A stretch of DNA of 64,000 nucleotides from Cyanobacteriota bacterium (GTDB lineage: Bacteria; Cyanobacteriota; Cyanobacteriia; PCC-6307; Cyanobiaceae): contig JAPLIC010000024.1 of the NCBI GenBank assembly GCA_026389315.1, forward strand, positions 1 through 64,000. The letters run 5' to 3'. The notes beneath the pieces are model-generated. The model worked only from the letters and a program-made list of their open reading frames with translations, made no database searches and was not told where the DNA came from. Below are positions 7,869 through 15,383 of this stretch, piece by piece (the first letter of the stretch is position 1; each line of letters opens with the position of its first letter). A program made the translations under genes and the position numbers.

Positions 7869-9273
7869 CATCACCCCTGATCTCCCCCCGGAGCCCCTGC
7901 CTGACGCCCCGCTGGCTGGCTGGCGGCGCCGGCTTGGCTATGGCGCCAGTACTGCCGGATTCACGGCCCTGGCCCTGCTGCTGTTGCAACTGCTGCTGGC
8001 CCAGCGGCTGGAGCAGCAACAGCGCCGCCAGCTCGCCACCCAAGTGGCCGGCAGCGTTCTGCTGGCTGAACTGGGCCTCGAACGCTTCAGCCCGGTCGCC
8101 CTCGCCGATCTCAGCGACATGCGCCTGGCGGTGGGGCCCCGCCCCCCGGCCGCCGCCAGCCCCGGCCAGCCGGCGCCCCTCGCCCTGCGCCAGCAAGCCG
8201 AAGCGCTCCGCAACGATCTCTGCCGCCGTTTGTCCCATTGCCCCCTGATCTGGCCGACCCAGCCAGGACCCACCCAGCCAGGACCCACCGGGCCAGGACC
8301 CACCGGGCCAGGCGCCCCAACACGGAATCCCGGCCGCGGCGCCTGGGTAGAGCTGCAGTCTCCCCTGGAAACCGTCTGGCTGTTTGCCCCCATCGCCCCC
8401 CGCCATGGCTGGCCCCCCGATCCCCAGTTGGCCTCCCTGGCCCTTGTCGCCGGCAGCCTGGCCAGCCTGCTGCTGTTTTTGGCCCTGGAGGTGCAGCGTC
8501 CCTTGGGGCGTTTAGAGGGGGCTTTGGCCAAAGTCGGGCTGGATTCGGATCGGCCCCAGCCCCCGTTGGTGGCCTCGGGCGGCACCGCTGCGGTGCGGCG
8601 CCTGACCCAGCGCTTCAACGCCATGCTGAACCGCATCGAAGCCACCAGCCAGGAGCGGCGCACCATGCTCGCCGGCCTGGCCCACGACCTGCGCAGTCCC
8701 CTGACGCGCCTGCAGCTGCGCTTGGCCAGCAGCGGCCCCCTTGCCGCCGACGAACGGCGCCGGGCCGAGGCCGATCTGGCGGCCTTAGAGCGAATCACCC
8801 GCCAGTTTCTGCAGTTCATTGGGGCCGAATCCCAGGAAGAACCTGTGCTGGTGCCCCTGGAGGCCCTGGTGGCCGAGGCCGCCAATGGCGTGGACCAGGT
8901 GCAGCTTGAGCTCGAACCGATGGGGCGCTGCGTGCAGCCGATTGCCCTGGCCCGGGCCATTGCCAACCTGCTCGATAACGCCGCAACCCATGGCCAGCCA
9001 CCGCTGCGCCTGGTGCTGCGATCGCTGGATCAGGAGGGCTTTGCGATCGAAGTCTGGGATGCTGGCCCAGGCATTGCTGAGGCCGACTGGGAGCGGGCCC
9101 TGATGCCTTTCCAACGGCTCGATCCGGCCCGCTCGGGGGTGGGCCACAGCGGCCTGGGAATGGCGATCGCCGCGAGGGTCGCCCAGGCCCATGGCGGCAG
9201 CCTGGAACGGCTGGCGCCCGCCCGGGGCGGCTTCGCCGTGGTGCTCAAGGGCCGCTCCCTGATGCGGCCTTGA
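7846..9273 (+). CDS. Membrane sensor histidine kinase (EnvZ-like)
   Basis: A 475-residue kinase. There is an N-terminal transmembrane segment at about 30-50 (A-L-A-L-L-L-L-Q-L-L-L), a periplasmic sensor region containing a Pro/Gly repeat, and a second membrane segment at about 195-215. A HAMP-like linker follows. The phosphorylated His is in the box LAGLAHDLRSPLTRLQ. The ATPase domain shows A-N-L-L-D-N-A (N box), D-A-G-P-G-I (G1) and G-L-G-M-A-I (G2). The start ATG 7846 lies inside the response-regulator gene, which indicates translational coupling. Signal unknown. Confidence 0.88.
   Translation: MASPAPPDITPDLPPEPLPDAPLAGWRRRLGYGASTAGFTALALLLLQLLLAQRLEQQQRRQLATQVAGSVLLAELGLERFSPVALADLSDMRLAVGPRPPAAASPGQPAPLALRQQAEALRNDLCRRLSHCPLIWPTQPGPTQPGPTGPGPTGPGAPTRNPGRGAWVELQSPLETVWLFAPIAPRHGWPPDPQLASLALVAGSLASLLLFLALEVQRPLGRLEGALAKVGLDSDRPQPPLVASGGTAAVRRLTQRFNAMLNRIEATSQERRTMLAGLAHDLRSPLTRLQLRLASSGPLAADERRRAEADLAALERITRQFLQFIGAESQEEPVLVPLEALVAEAANGVDQVQLELEPMGRCVQPIALARAIANLLDNAATHGQPPLRLVLRSLDQEGFAIEVWDAGPGIAEADWERALMPFQRLDPARSGVGHSGLGMAIAARVAQAHGGSLERLAPARGGFAVVLKGRSLMRP
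8257..8316 (+). repeat. Four 15-bp tandem repeats inside the sensor kinase gene
   Basis: Four units of ACCCAGCCAGGACCC or ACCGGGCCAGGACCC run in frame and encode T-Q-P-G-P twice, then T-G-P-G-P and T-G-P-G-A. They lie in the predicted periplasmic loop of the kinase. The unit is a multiple of three, so changes in copy number would alter loop length without breaking the frame. Confidence 0.85.
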
Positions 9274-9376
9274 TGGGGCCAGTCACATCTGGTCACACCT
9301 TGGCGCTGGCCAGTTGCAACTCAGTCCGATCTGCTTCGCAGGATGGAGATGTCACCCAGGGCTTAGCCCCTCTCCC

Positions 9377-9862
9377 ATGACCCTCCCTTCCCTTTGCCTA
9401 CGGCGCCCCGGTTCCCTGCGGCGCCTCAGCCTGGCCCTGGCCCTGGGCCTGGCCACCACCACCGCCCCCGCCTTGGCCCAGCCCGTCGCCCAACCGCTAA
9501 CCCAACCGACAATCCAGCCCGGCGCAGCCCCCACCGGTCAGGTGCCCCGCCAACAGCGCCCCCAACGCCTCACCCCCGAACAGCGCCAAAAGATCTTCCC
9601 CGAGCAGCGCAGCCTCGCCGTTCAAGACCACCAGGCCCGCATCGCCATCCTCGAAAAGGGCCGCCGCTGCCTGACTGCCGCCGCCAATGCCGATGCCCTC
9701 AGCGATTGCATGCGTCAGGAGCGCGAGGCGATGCAGAGCCAACGCACCCAGCACATGGCCAGCATGCGCGAGCTGCTGCAGCGCAATGGATTGCCCGTAC
9801 CCCAGTGGCGCCCGCTGCGCAGCAAGCCCGGCATGGGTAAGGGCACACCCCAGGCCATTTGA
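9377..9862 (+). CDS. Small secreted protein of unknown function
   Basis: A 161-residue protein starting at ATG 9377. An Arg-rich n-region is followed by a hydrophobic core (LALALGLATTTAPALA) and a likely Ala-x-Ala cleavage site. The mature protein is rich in Gln, Pro and Arg. It has a Q-P-x-x-Q-P repeat near its start, then a helical region with two cysteines (G-R-R-C-L-T and S-D-C-M-R-Q) that could form a disulphide. Similar short Gln/Arg-rich periplasmic proteins occur in marine and freshwater Synechococcus, but no function can be given. Confidence 0.55.
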   Translation: MTLPSLCLRRPGSLRRLSLALALGLATTTAPALAQPVAQPLTQPTIQPGAAPTGQVPRQQRPQRLTPEQRQKIFPEQRSLAVQDHQARIAILEKGRRCLTAAANADALSDCMRQEREAMQSQRTQHMASMRELLQRNGLPVPQWRPLRSKPGMGKGTPQAI

Positions 9863-9876
9863 GGCCCAGCTGCCTC

Positions 9877-10923
9877 CTAGACCGCTGGCCTGGAGGCAAA
9901 CAAATTCAGACCCAGGTGCTCGGAGAGATATTGGGCGGTGAGCTGGCCCCGCACGCTGTTGCCGGCGGCATCCAGCGGCGGTGAATAGGTGGCCAGCCCC
10001 CCCTTGCCGGGGATCACGGTGATCATGCCGCCGGAAACGCCGCTCTTGCCGGGCAGGCCGGTGTCGTAAAGCCAGTCCCCGGAGGTTTCATACAGACCGG
10101 CGGTGACCATCACCGCCAAGACGTGCTGACAGATCACCGGATCAACCACCTGATCGCCACTGACGGGCTGGCGCCCGCCATTGCCCAAGGTGGCGGCCAT
10201 CAGGGCCAGGTCCCGCGTGGTGATGCTCAAGGAGCACTGGCGGGTATAGAGGTCGGTGGAGATTTCGGGATCAAACCAGAGGCGCTCCTGGGCGCTCAGC
10301 AGGGTGGCGATACCCACATTGCTTTGGTTTGTAGCCCGTTATGAGGCATAGACAGTCGAGTCAATCTCTAACGGCCGACCGGCAAAGCGGGAGAAGCCCG
10401 CCTCAATGAAGGACCACTTCGCCTCGGCGGAATCCCCCGGCGCCAGGCTGGTGGCGGCGATGGCCCCCGCATTCACCATCGGGTTGGAGAGCCCCTCGCC
10501 ACTGCGCTCCACCGCCAGCACCGAATTAAACGGCAGGCCGGTGCTGTTCACCCCCAGTTTCTCTTTGGCCGCGTCTTCGCCGATCGCCTGGCAGATCAAA
10601 GCGAACAGAAAGGGCTTCGAGATGCTTTGGATGCTGAAGGACTGCTCGGCCTGCCCCGCTGCAACCAACTGGCCGTCGCTGGCGGCGATGCAGATGCCGA
10701 AATGATCCGGGTTGGCCGCCGCCAGGGCGGGAATGTAATCGGCGACCTCGCCATCACCCACGGCCGCAAAGAGTTGATGGGCAGCGTCGACTAGTTGCTG
10801 CACCACGGACTGCGTGGGGAGATGGCCGGTCGAAACCCAGTCGGGGTTTGTTGGCGGCGGGGTGGACTTCACGGGGATGGGGTGGATGGAGAGGGGATGG
10901 GGGGGGGGTAACACTATCGGCAA
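9877..10923 (-). pseudogene. glsA: Glutaminase interrupted by one in-frame TAA
   Basis: Two collinear pieces of a serine-dependent beta-lactamase-type glutaminase (L-glutamine to L-glutamate and ammonia) lie in one frame. The first (10923-10339) carries the catalytic S-I-S-K-P-F segment and S-N-P-M-V-N-A-G-A-I. The second carries V-T-A-G-L-Y-E-T-S-G-D-W and G-K-S-G-V-S-G-G-M. Between them V-Y-A-S is followed by TAA at 10341-10339, then R-A-T-N-Q in the same frame; the family has Glu at that codon, so a single GAA-to-TAA change explains the break. The start is a TTG at 10923 or GTG at 10872. It is a recent pseudogene, a sequencing error, or a rare readthrough case. Confidence 0.85.
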
Positions 10924-11098
10924 GGCAGGAGCTGGCGGCTCTGGACCTGCTGGTCAAGGGTCTCGGCGTCGTCTGCATTTCCAGGACCTTGCCGAGGGCT
11001 ATGGGTAAGTGGGCCTCCCCCACGGGCTGGCCTTAGGGGCGGAGGGTTGCGGCGGGGAGGGGGTCGCCCTGGAGGATGAGCAGCACGCGAGCCTGGAC

Positions 11099-11116
11099 GT
11101 TCACATGGACGTGAAC
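11099..11116. repeat. Inverted repeat GTTCAC-N6-GTGAAC
   Basis: A perfect six-base inverted repeat with a six-base spacer in the gap between the glutaminase pseudogene and the small winged-helix gene. It lies just beyond the 3' end of the latter, so it is either a chance palindrome or a protein-binding site. No T-tract follows, so it does not look like a terminator. Confidence 0.3.
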
Positions 11117-11133
11117 AAAGGGGCTTGCCGGTC

Positions 11134-11424
11134 TCAGCCTTGGTCTTTGGTCCCCGCCCCAATGAGAGCAGCCGCGAAAGCCGCGGCGCGGAAGGCTTCA
11201 TCGTTCCGCAGGCTGCGGGCCAGGGGGGTGAGCAGGAAGGTGGTGGATTCCTCCTGGCAAGCGAGCAGACCGCGCCGCACTAGGTCGTAAAAAATGGCTT
11301 TCGTCTCCTCCAGGTCCATGCCGAGGGAGTCCGCCACCTCGCGGGGCGTCGCGCCGCCGTTTTCAACCAGCACGAGCACCTCGAGGTCGTCAAAACTCAG
11401 GGTGTGGGCAAAGGGTTGGCCCAT
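11134..11424 (-). CDS. Small winged-helix-like protein of unknown function
   Basis: A 96-residue protein. Residues about 10-60 (FDDLEVLVLVENGGATPREVADSLG, then L-V-R-R-G-L-L) look like a winged helix of the MarR/ArsR class: a helix, an N-G-G-A-T-P-R-E-V-A helix-turn-helix, and a wing. The last third is Ala-rich and helical. It lacks ligand or metal residues, so its role cannot be stated. It sits alone between the glutaminase pseudogene and the integron, and reads away from intI. Confidence 0.5.
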   Translation of the reverse strand: MGQPFAHTLSFDDLEVLVLVENGGATPREVADSLGMDLEETKAIFYDLVRRGLLACQEESTTFLLTPLARSLRNDEAFRAAAFAAALIGAGTKDQG

Positions 11425-11526
11425 GGGTGGTGGCTAGCCCTACCGGGCGGTTGCTGATGAGTGCTACCAGCATGGAACCGCGGCTGCGGCTGGGAATGCT
11501 GAGAGGAAAGATCCGAGAGGATGGAC

Positions 11527-12528
11527 ATGACCACACCTGAACCCCCACCTGGGCCCCCGCCTGTTGGCGCCCGTCCGCCAGGTCTGATCCAGCGGTACAG
11601 AGAGCAACTGCAGGCCCGCCATTACGCCCGCCGCACAGTGGACACCTACGAGCAATGGCTGCGGCGGTTTCTGAGGTTTCACCAGCTGCGCCATCCGCGG
11701 GAGATGGGCAGCGCGGAGGTGAATGCCTTCCTCACCCATCTGGCGGTGGAGGGTCAGGTCAGTGCCTCCACCCAGAACCAGGCCTTATCGGCGCTGCTGT
11801 TTCTGTATCGGGTGCTGCTGGAGCGGGATCTGGATCTGGAGGGGGTGGTGCGAGCCAGGCAGAAGCGACGGCTGCCCGTGGTGTTGCCCCCGGGGGAGGT
11901 GCGGGCGGTGCTGGAACGGATGGACGGCGTGGAAGCGTTGGTGAGCGAAGTGTTGTACGGCAGTGGGCTGCGATTGATGGAAGCGCTGCGGCTGCGGGTA
12001 CAGGATCTGGATTTCGAGCGCCGAGAACTGACTGTGCGTGACGGAAAGGGCAACAAGGATCGGCGGACGATGCTTCCTATAGGGGTAGGAGAGCGGTTGA
12101 GAGTGCAGCTACAGAAGGTGCGATGCCTGCACGAGAAAGACCTTGCTGAGGGGTACGGAAGTGTGCAACTACCGGGTGCGCTCCGACGTAAATACCGTGA
12201 TGCGGACAAGCAGTGGTACTGGCAGTGGGTGTTCCCCCAGTACCAGCGCTGGCGCAATAACCAAACAGGAGAGCAGGGTCGGCATCATCTCGATCCGAGC
12301 CTGGTGCAAAAGGCGATTCGCCGCGCCGTGATCGAGGCAAAGATCAGTAAGGCCGCTACCTCTCACAGCTTCCGTCATTCTTTTGCAACCCACTTACTCG
12401 AACGTGGCCATGACATCCGCACGATACAGGAATTGCTCGGCCACAACGACATCCGAACCACCATGATCTACACCCATGTGCTGAACCGTGGCCCATTCGG
12501 CATCAGCAGCCCTGCCGACAACTTGTAA
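11527..12528 (+). CDS. intI: Integron integrase
   Basis: A 333-residue tyrosine recombinase. The N-terminal SAM-like core-binding domain spans about 20-105. The catalytic domain has the first Arg in Y-G-S-G-L-R-L-M-E-A-L, the H-x-x-R pair in HSFRHSFATHLLERG, His in E-L-L-G-H-N-D, and the nucleophile Tyr in T-T-M-I-Y-T-H-V-L-N-R-G. It also has the extra segment found only in integron integrases (about 205-235), with L-H-E-K-D-L-A-E-G-Y-G, L-P-G-A-L-R-R-K-Y and W-Y-W-Q-W-V-F-P. That segment separates IntI from XerC/D. ATG 11527 has AGAGG six bases upstream; ATG 11521 is too close to it. It should catalyse cassette excision and insertion at attC and attI. Confidence 0.93.
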   Translation: MTTPEPPPGPPPVGARPPGLIQRYREQLQARHYARRTVDTYEQWLRRFLRFHQLRHPREMGSAEVNAFLTHLAVEGQVSASTQNQALSALLFLYRVLLERDLDLEGVVRARQKRRLPVVLPPGEVRAVLERMDGVEALVSEVLYGSGLRLMEALRLRVQDLDFERRELTVRDGKGNKDRRTMLPIGVGERLRVQLQKVRCLHEKDLAEGYGSVQLPGALRRKYRDADKQWYWQWVFPQYQRWRNNQTGEQGRHHLDPSLVQKAIRRAVIEAKISKAATSHSFRHSFATHLLERGHDIRTIQELLGHNDIRTTMIYTHVLNRGPFGISSPADNL

Positions 12529-12542
12529 TCCAGTGCACACTG

Positions 12543-12644
12543 TCTAGGTGGATCCGACAAAGATGGTCGGCAATTTTTCCAGTTGCCCTGCGGCTTGGGC
12601 GGACGGCCAAAGGACCCGGGGGCAACTTGGGCGGATCCACTAGA
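12543..12644. repeat. Large imperfect palindrome downstream of intI
   Basis: The outer arms TCTAGGTGGATCCG (12543-12556) and CGGATCCACTAGA (12632-12644) pair over 12 bases with one bulged G. An inner pair, CAGTTGCCC and GGGGCAACTTG, is nested inside. Such a folded structure with bulged bases recalls attC architecture, but the expected AAC/GTT triplets are not at the arm ends, so I do not call it attC. Confidence 0.6.
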
Positions 12645-12825
12645 TCGGAGTTTGAAGGATCGCAGACGAGCAATACTAACAATATTGACAGGGCTATTTT
12701 CGCGAGCTTTAAATATCGATCAAAGCGAAACCGTTTGGCTCGCTTGATAATGAGGATAAATCTTGCCAAAAACTCATTATTGCCGCCTCAGCGGCTTCTC
12801 AGCACTTTTGTAACGCCACGAACAC

Positions 12826-12849
12826 ATCTTAGGCGGATCCGCCTAAGAT
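12826..12849. repeat. Perfect 24-bp palindrome
   Basis: The sequence from 12826 to 12849 is fully self-complementary, centred on GGATCC, with the half-site ATCTTAGGCGGA. It is the most symmetric of the six TRGGCGGA copies in this region. A dimeric DNA-binding protein could recognise it, or it could be a remnant recombination site. Confidence 0.85.
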
Positions 12850-12929
12850 CCAGCTGCCTTGGTCCTTGAGCCATGAGAACCATTGTGGCGCAATGCCTCT
12901 GCTGCCGGGCAGCCGGGCGAGAGCTGCGT

Positions 12930-12976
12930 CTTAGGCGGACAGCCGAGGGCCTCGGTGCGACATAGGCGGATCCGCC
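12930..12976. repeat. Third TRGGCGGA repeat pair next to attI
   Basis: CTTAGGCGGACAGCC starts at 12930 and CATAGGCGGATCCGCC at 12961, with an inner hairpin CCGAGGGCCTCGG between them. The arrangement matches the pair at 12594-12641 (CTTGGGCGGAC ... CTTGGGCGGATCC). It ends ten bases before the attI-like GTTATAC, so it could be part of the recombination platform. Confidence 0.5.
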
Positions 12977-12985
12977 CAAATAGAA

Positions 12986-12992
12986 GTTATAC
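12986..12992 (+). other. attI-like R box, cassette insertion point
   Basis: GTTATAC at 12986-12992 is the exact complement of the R'' box GTATAAC that ends cassette 1 (13941-13947), which identifies the crossover as between G12986 and T12987. The bases in front (AATAGAA) differ from those in front of the R boxes of the attC sites (AGC, GGC), as expected for attI. A second integrase-binding box of attI was not identified. Confidence 0.75.
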
Positions 12993-13020
12993 AGTCAAAC
13001 CAACCTGACCCAAAATTGCG

Positions 13021-13932
13021 ATGCAGCCGATTCCCCTGATACATCCGATATATCTTGATGTGCCTATGCTGGTTTCATTCGCCGCAGCAGTTCAAGGTGG
13101 CCTTTCTCTTGCCTCTGAGGTTACCGAGGAGAAAAAGCGAGCTACATCTGGCTCGGGGAGCTTCTCGGCTGAATTTAGCCTCAGCAACCTCTTCAAATCC
13201 CTTTTTGATGCTGGGGCAAAGGCGAGTATCGAGGGGAGCCTCAATAGCGAGACGCAGTTAGTTCGAAAAGAGTCTCGGTCATACACGGAGGCCTCAATCG
13301 CAATTATTCTCTATCATCAGCTAAAGGCACAGACAGGCAGCATTCTTGAAGTTGCCAGCATTGGAGACATTGCAAGCTTGCAGATTGGAGCACTCGTGGA
13401 AGTACCTGGCACAATCGAGAAAAACACTATTGACTCAATTATTGATTATGCGGCGGCGATAGATATTCTAAGTAGCATGGCGGGAGATCAGACGCCAGCC
13501 CCAAATCCTCAGCAAAAAGGCAAGCAAGGATTTGCGACAGTACCAAAAAAACAGAAGAGTGATGTTGCGCGAGTTGCTGAATGCCTAGATCAAGACAGGA
13601 AGAGAACGCCTATATCAAATGTCATGCTAAGAACAAAAGACTCAACAGATTTGAATGTGATCATTTCTCTTAGAACAGCTAACCTTCGCGATCTGACTTT
13701 AAGTGAGCTACACAAGAATAATGTTAGAGTAGTCGGAAAGGTTACAAGAGTAATCCCTGAAGGAGAAGAGATGGTTTCATTTGAGAATTATGGCATGGCG
13801 ATGATCGATCAAGATGTACTATCCAACTTGTTTTCTGGAATCACGTCTGCCGATGGTTTTGCCGGTGAGCTTAGCGATTTTGTTGTAAGCGGCCCAGCGA
13901 TCCAAATCCTTCCGCTAATGATCTTTGTGTAG
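13021..13932 (+). CDS. DUF6414-like protein, integron cassette 1
   Basis: A 303-residue protein that fills the first cassette and begins 34 bases after the crossover point. The start (IYLDVPMLVSFAAAVQGGLS then S-E-V-T-E-E-K-K) resembles the N-terminus of DUF6414 proteins as I remember them, in which a soluble N-terminal part is followed by a regulatory beta region. The middle has I-G-D-I-A-S-L-Q-I-G-A-L-V-E-V-P-G, and the C-terminus I-Q-I-L-P-L-M-I-F-V is hydrophobic. Codon use is AT-rich compared with chromosomal neighbours, consistent with capture from another genome. Function unknown. Confidence 0.6.
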   Translation: MQPIPLIHPIYLDVPMLVSFAAAVQGGLSLASEVTEEKKRATSGSGSFSAEFSLSNLFKSLFDAGAKASIEGSLNSETQLVRKESRSYTEASIAIILYHQLKAQTGSILEVASIGDIASLQIGALVEVPGTIEKNTIDSIIDYAAAIDILSSMAGDQTPAPNPQQKGKQGFATVPKKQKSDVARVAECLDQDRKRTPISNVMLRTKDSTDLNVIISLRTANLRDLTLSELHKNNVRVVGKVTRVIPEGEEMVSFENYGMAMIDQDVLSNLFSGITSADGFAGELSDFVVSGPAIQILPLMIFV

Positions 13933-13940
13933 ATGCCGCT

Positions 13941-14027
13941 GTATAACACCCAGATACAGAAGACGGGAACGTGAGTGGGTTGTCAATGCGTCAAGCCTCT
14001 TCCCGCTTCTGATCTGGAGCGTTAGAA
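13941..14027 (+). other. attC site of cassette 1
   Basis: The 87-bp site runs from R'' GTATAAC to R' GTTAGAA. The arms fold: CCAGAT, CAGAAG and CGGGAA on the left (13950-13969) pair with TTCCCG, CTTCTG and ATCTGG on the right (14000-14017). Two unpaired A residues on the left arm (13956 and 13963) would be the extrahelical bases that set the strand polarity of attC. Crossover is between G14021 and T14022. Confidence 0.85.
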
Positions 14028-14160
14028 GGATGCGTCGGAGGCTGAGGGGTCAGTCCTTTCGGGGCAGAGGCGTCCGGGCTCCCTTTCACAAGCAAGGAGA
14101 CCAACTCGATGGTTTCTTGGCTAAGGTGGCATCATATGCAATGGAGATCTAAGGAAAGAA

Positions 14161-14370
14161 ATGGAAAACCTCTATGATGCTGTTGTTGAGCCTGACGGAC
14201 GAATACGGCTCAATACATCAGTACATCTCCAAAAGGGCCTCAAGGTCTTGGTCGCAGTGCCACGAAGCGACAAGGATTCTGCGTTAAGCGGAATCGCATT
14301 GAGCGAACCTTCGCTTACAGATGATTGGCTCAATCCAGATGAAGAGGAAGCATGGGCGCACCTTCAGTAG
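14161..14370 (+). CDS. Antitoxin of PemK/MazF-type toxin, integron cassette 2
   Basis: A 69-residue protein. The N-terminus (MENLYDAVVEPDGRIRL, then K-G-L-K-V-L-V-A-V-P) has the strand pattern of an AbrB/VapB-like swapped hairpin, and the acidic tail (T-D-D-W-L-N-P-D-E-E-E-A-W) is typical of the toxin-binding end of antitoxins. AAGGAAAG precedes the ATG. It overlaps the toxin gene by 19 bases. Toxin-antitoxin cassettes are known to stabilise integron arrays. Confidence 0.7.
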   Translation: MENLYDAVVEPDGRIRLNTSVHLQKGLKVLVAVPRSDKDSALSGIALSEPSLTDDWLNPDEEEAWAHLQ

Positions 14371-14705
14371 GTGATGGAGTCATCATTCCATTCCCTTATT
14401 CCGATCTGTCGCAATCCAAGCGCAGGCCCGCCCTTGTCCTTGCTGAAGCGGGCAGAGGTGATTTTCTTCTTTGTCAGATCACCAGCAAGAAATATGGTGA
14501 TTTACATGCCTTGTCCCTCAAAGAGTCGGACTTCCTCTCCGGTGGCATCAAACGAGACAGTTTTATCCCTGGCGCCAAGCTATTCACTGCCAATGAGGCT
14601 CTTATTCTTGGAGTTGCTGGACATCTGACTCATTCCAAGCTTTCAGAAGTCATTTACCAACTTATTGAAATACTGTCTGCTTGCCTGAAAGATGACACCT
14701 TCTAA
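14352..14705 (+). CDS. PemK/MazF-family endoribonuclease toxin, integron cassette 2
   Basis: A 117-residue protein with the MazF/PemK beta-barrel signature: G-D-G-V-I-I-P-F-P-Y-S-D-L, K-R-R-P-A-L-V-L-A, then L-L-C-Q-I-T-S, and F-I-P-G-A-K-L-F-T. MazF toxins cut mRNA or other RNA at short sequence motifs. The stop codon TAA lies inside the R'' box TTCTAAC of the cassette's own attC site, so the gene fills the cassette to its last base, a common economy in cassettes. Intact. Confidence 0.78.
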   Translation: MGAPSVGDGVIIPFPYSDLSQSKRRPALVLAEAGRGDFLLCQITSKKYGDLHALSLKESDFLSGGIKRDSFIPGAKLFTANEALILGVAGHLTHSKLSEVIYQLIEILSACLKDDTF

Positions 14706-14784
14706 CATCCAAATCCAGAAGACGGCAGCAATGGCTGACTTCTGTGCCGAGATTCATGACCGCCGCTGATCTTGGGCGTTGGGC
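14700..14784 (+). other. attC site of cassette 2
   Basis: This 85-bp site runs from R'' TTCTAAC to R' GTTGGGC. Its R'' is the exact complement of GTTAGAA at the start of cassette 2. The arms share sequence with the first attC (CCAGAAGACGG on the left; CTGATCT then GGGCGTT on the right). The CCAA and ATC blocks of the left arm pair with GAT and TTGG on the right, with offset unpaired bases. Crossover is between G14778 and T14779. Confidence 0.82.
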
Positions 14785-14858
14785 GGACGCTGCATAGGTA
14801 CCGCCCCCCTGTTGCTGTCCTTGATTTCCGGCTAGAATTAACAGAGGAGCTATGTCTG

Positions 14859-15167
14859 ATGTCCATGCGCATTGACGAAAAGCGAGAAGAGATTGCAGAG
14901 GCTTGCCAGCGATACGGTATAGAGCGCCTATTCATCTTTGGCTCTGCTCTCAGAGAAGACTTCAGGCCTGGGGAAAGCGATATTGATCTTCTTGTTGAGT
15001 TTGGCCCTATAGATATTTCCAAGAAATTTCATACTTACCTAGAGGCTCGTGCTGCTTTTGGCAAGATCCTTCAGGCTGAGGTTGACTTGGTAATGAGCGG
15101 AGCAGTGAAAAACAAAGTCATCGCCGGCGAGATTGATCGAACGAAGAAGCTTCTATATGGCGCGTGA
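14859..15167 (+). CDS. MNT-type nucleotidyltransferase antitoxin, integron cassette 3
   Basis: A 102-residue minimal nucleotidyltransferase. The catalytic motif is F-I-F-G-S-A-L-R-E-D-F-R-P-G-E-S-D-I-D-L-L-V with G-S and D-x-D, followed by a further Asp in A-E-V-D-L-V. In MntA-HepT pairs this enzyme AMPylates the HEPN toxin and silences it. GAGGAG lies about ten bases before ATG 14859. It overlaps the HEPN frame by 11 bases. Because the HEPN gene is broken, this is now an orphan antitoxin. Confidence 0.78.
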   Translation: MSMRIDEKREEIAEACQRYGIERLFIFGSALREDFRPGESDIDLLVEFGPIDISKKFHTYLEARAAFGKILQAEVDLVMSGAVKNKVIAGEIDRTKKLLYGA

Positions 15168-15370
15168 TCTATCCGTATATTTGCAGGATATCTATGATGC
15201 CTGCGTTGCGATTGAAGAGGTGATTGAGGGTGTCACCTTAGATGATTGTCGTGGGTGGCGTGCCATCATTGATTTCAGAAACCTTCTTGCCCATGACTAT
15301 AGGGGCAGTTGATGACGATTCGGTGTTCGGGCTTGTCCACTCGGATCTGATTGTCTTAAAGGCAGAGGTG
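15157..15370 (+). pseudogene. HEPN toxin remnant (HepT-like), deleted and frameshifted
   Basis: The frame opens as an HEPN ribonuclease (MARDLSVYLQDIYDACVAIE), runs to L-D-D, then jumps straight to W-R-A-I-I-D-F-R-N-L-L-A-H-D-Y. The central helices are missing, by comparison with full HepT proteins. After the catalytic R-N-L-L-A-H-D-Y motif a stop occurs at 15310, and the expected C-terminal sequence (V-D-D-D-S-V-F-G-L-V-H-S-D-L) continues in another frame. So there is an internal deletion plus a frameshift, and the toxin is dead. Confidence 0.75.
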
Positions 15371-15383
15371 GGCCTTCTGCCTT

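Larger units (their letters stand above)
12529..12985. other. Repeat-rich non-coding region between intI and the first cassette
   Basis: About 460 bases with no credible gene. The motif T-R-G-G-C-G-G-A-(T-C-C) occurs six times in the same direction, at about 12544, 12594, 12628, 12829, 12930 and 12962. The copies form two groups of three. In both groups the last two copies are 32 to 34 bases apart, with related sequence between them. The region contains a large imperfect palindrome and a perfect one, listed separately. It should include the attI site and perhaps decayed attC-like structures. Local AT-rich stretches (12655-12790) contrast with the flanking chromosome. Confidence 0.55.

Noticed and set aside
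12543-12644. Palindrome downstream of intI as an attC site
   Set aside because: It folds well, but the AAC and GTT triplets required in attC R boxes are missing.
12986-12992. Cassette 0 upstream of this point
   Set aside because: The bases preceding this R box differ from the AGC/GGC before the attC R boxes, and no gene lies upstream.
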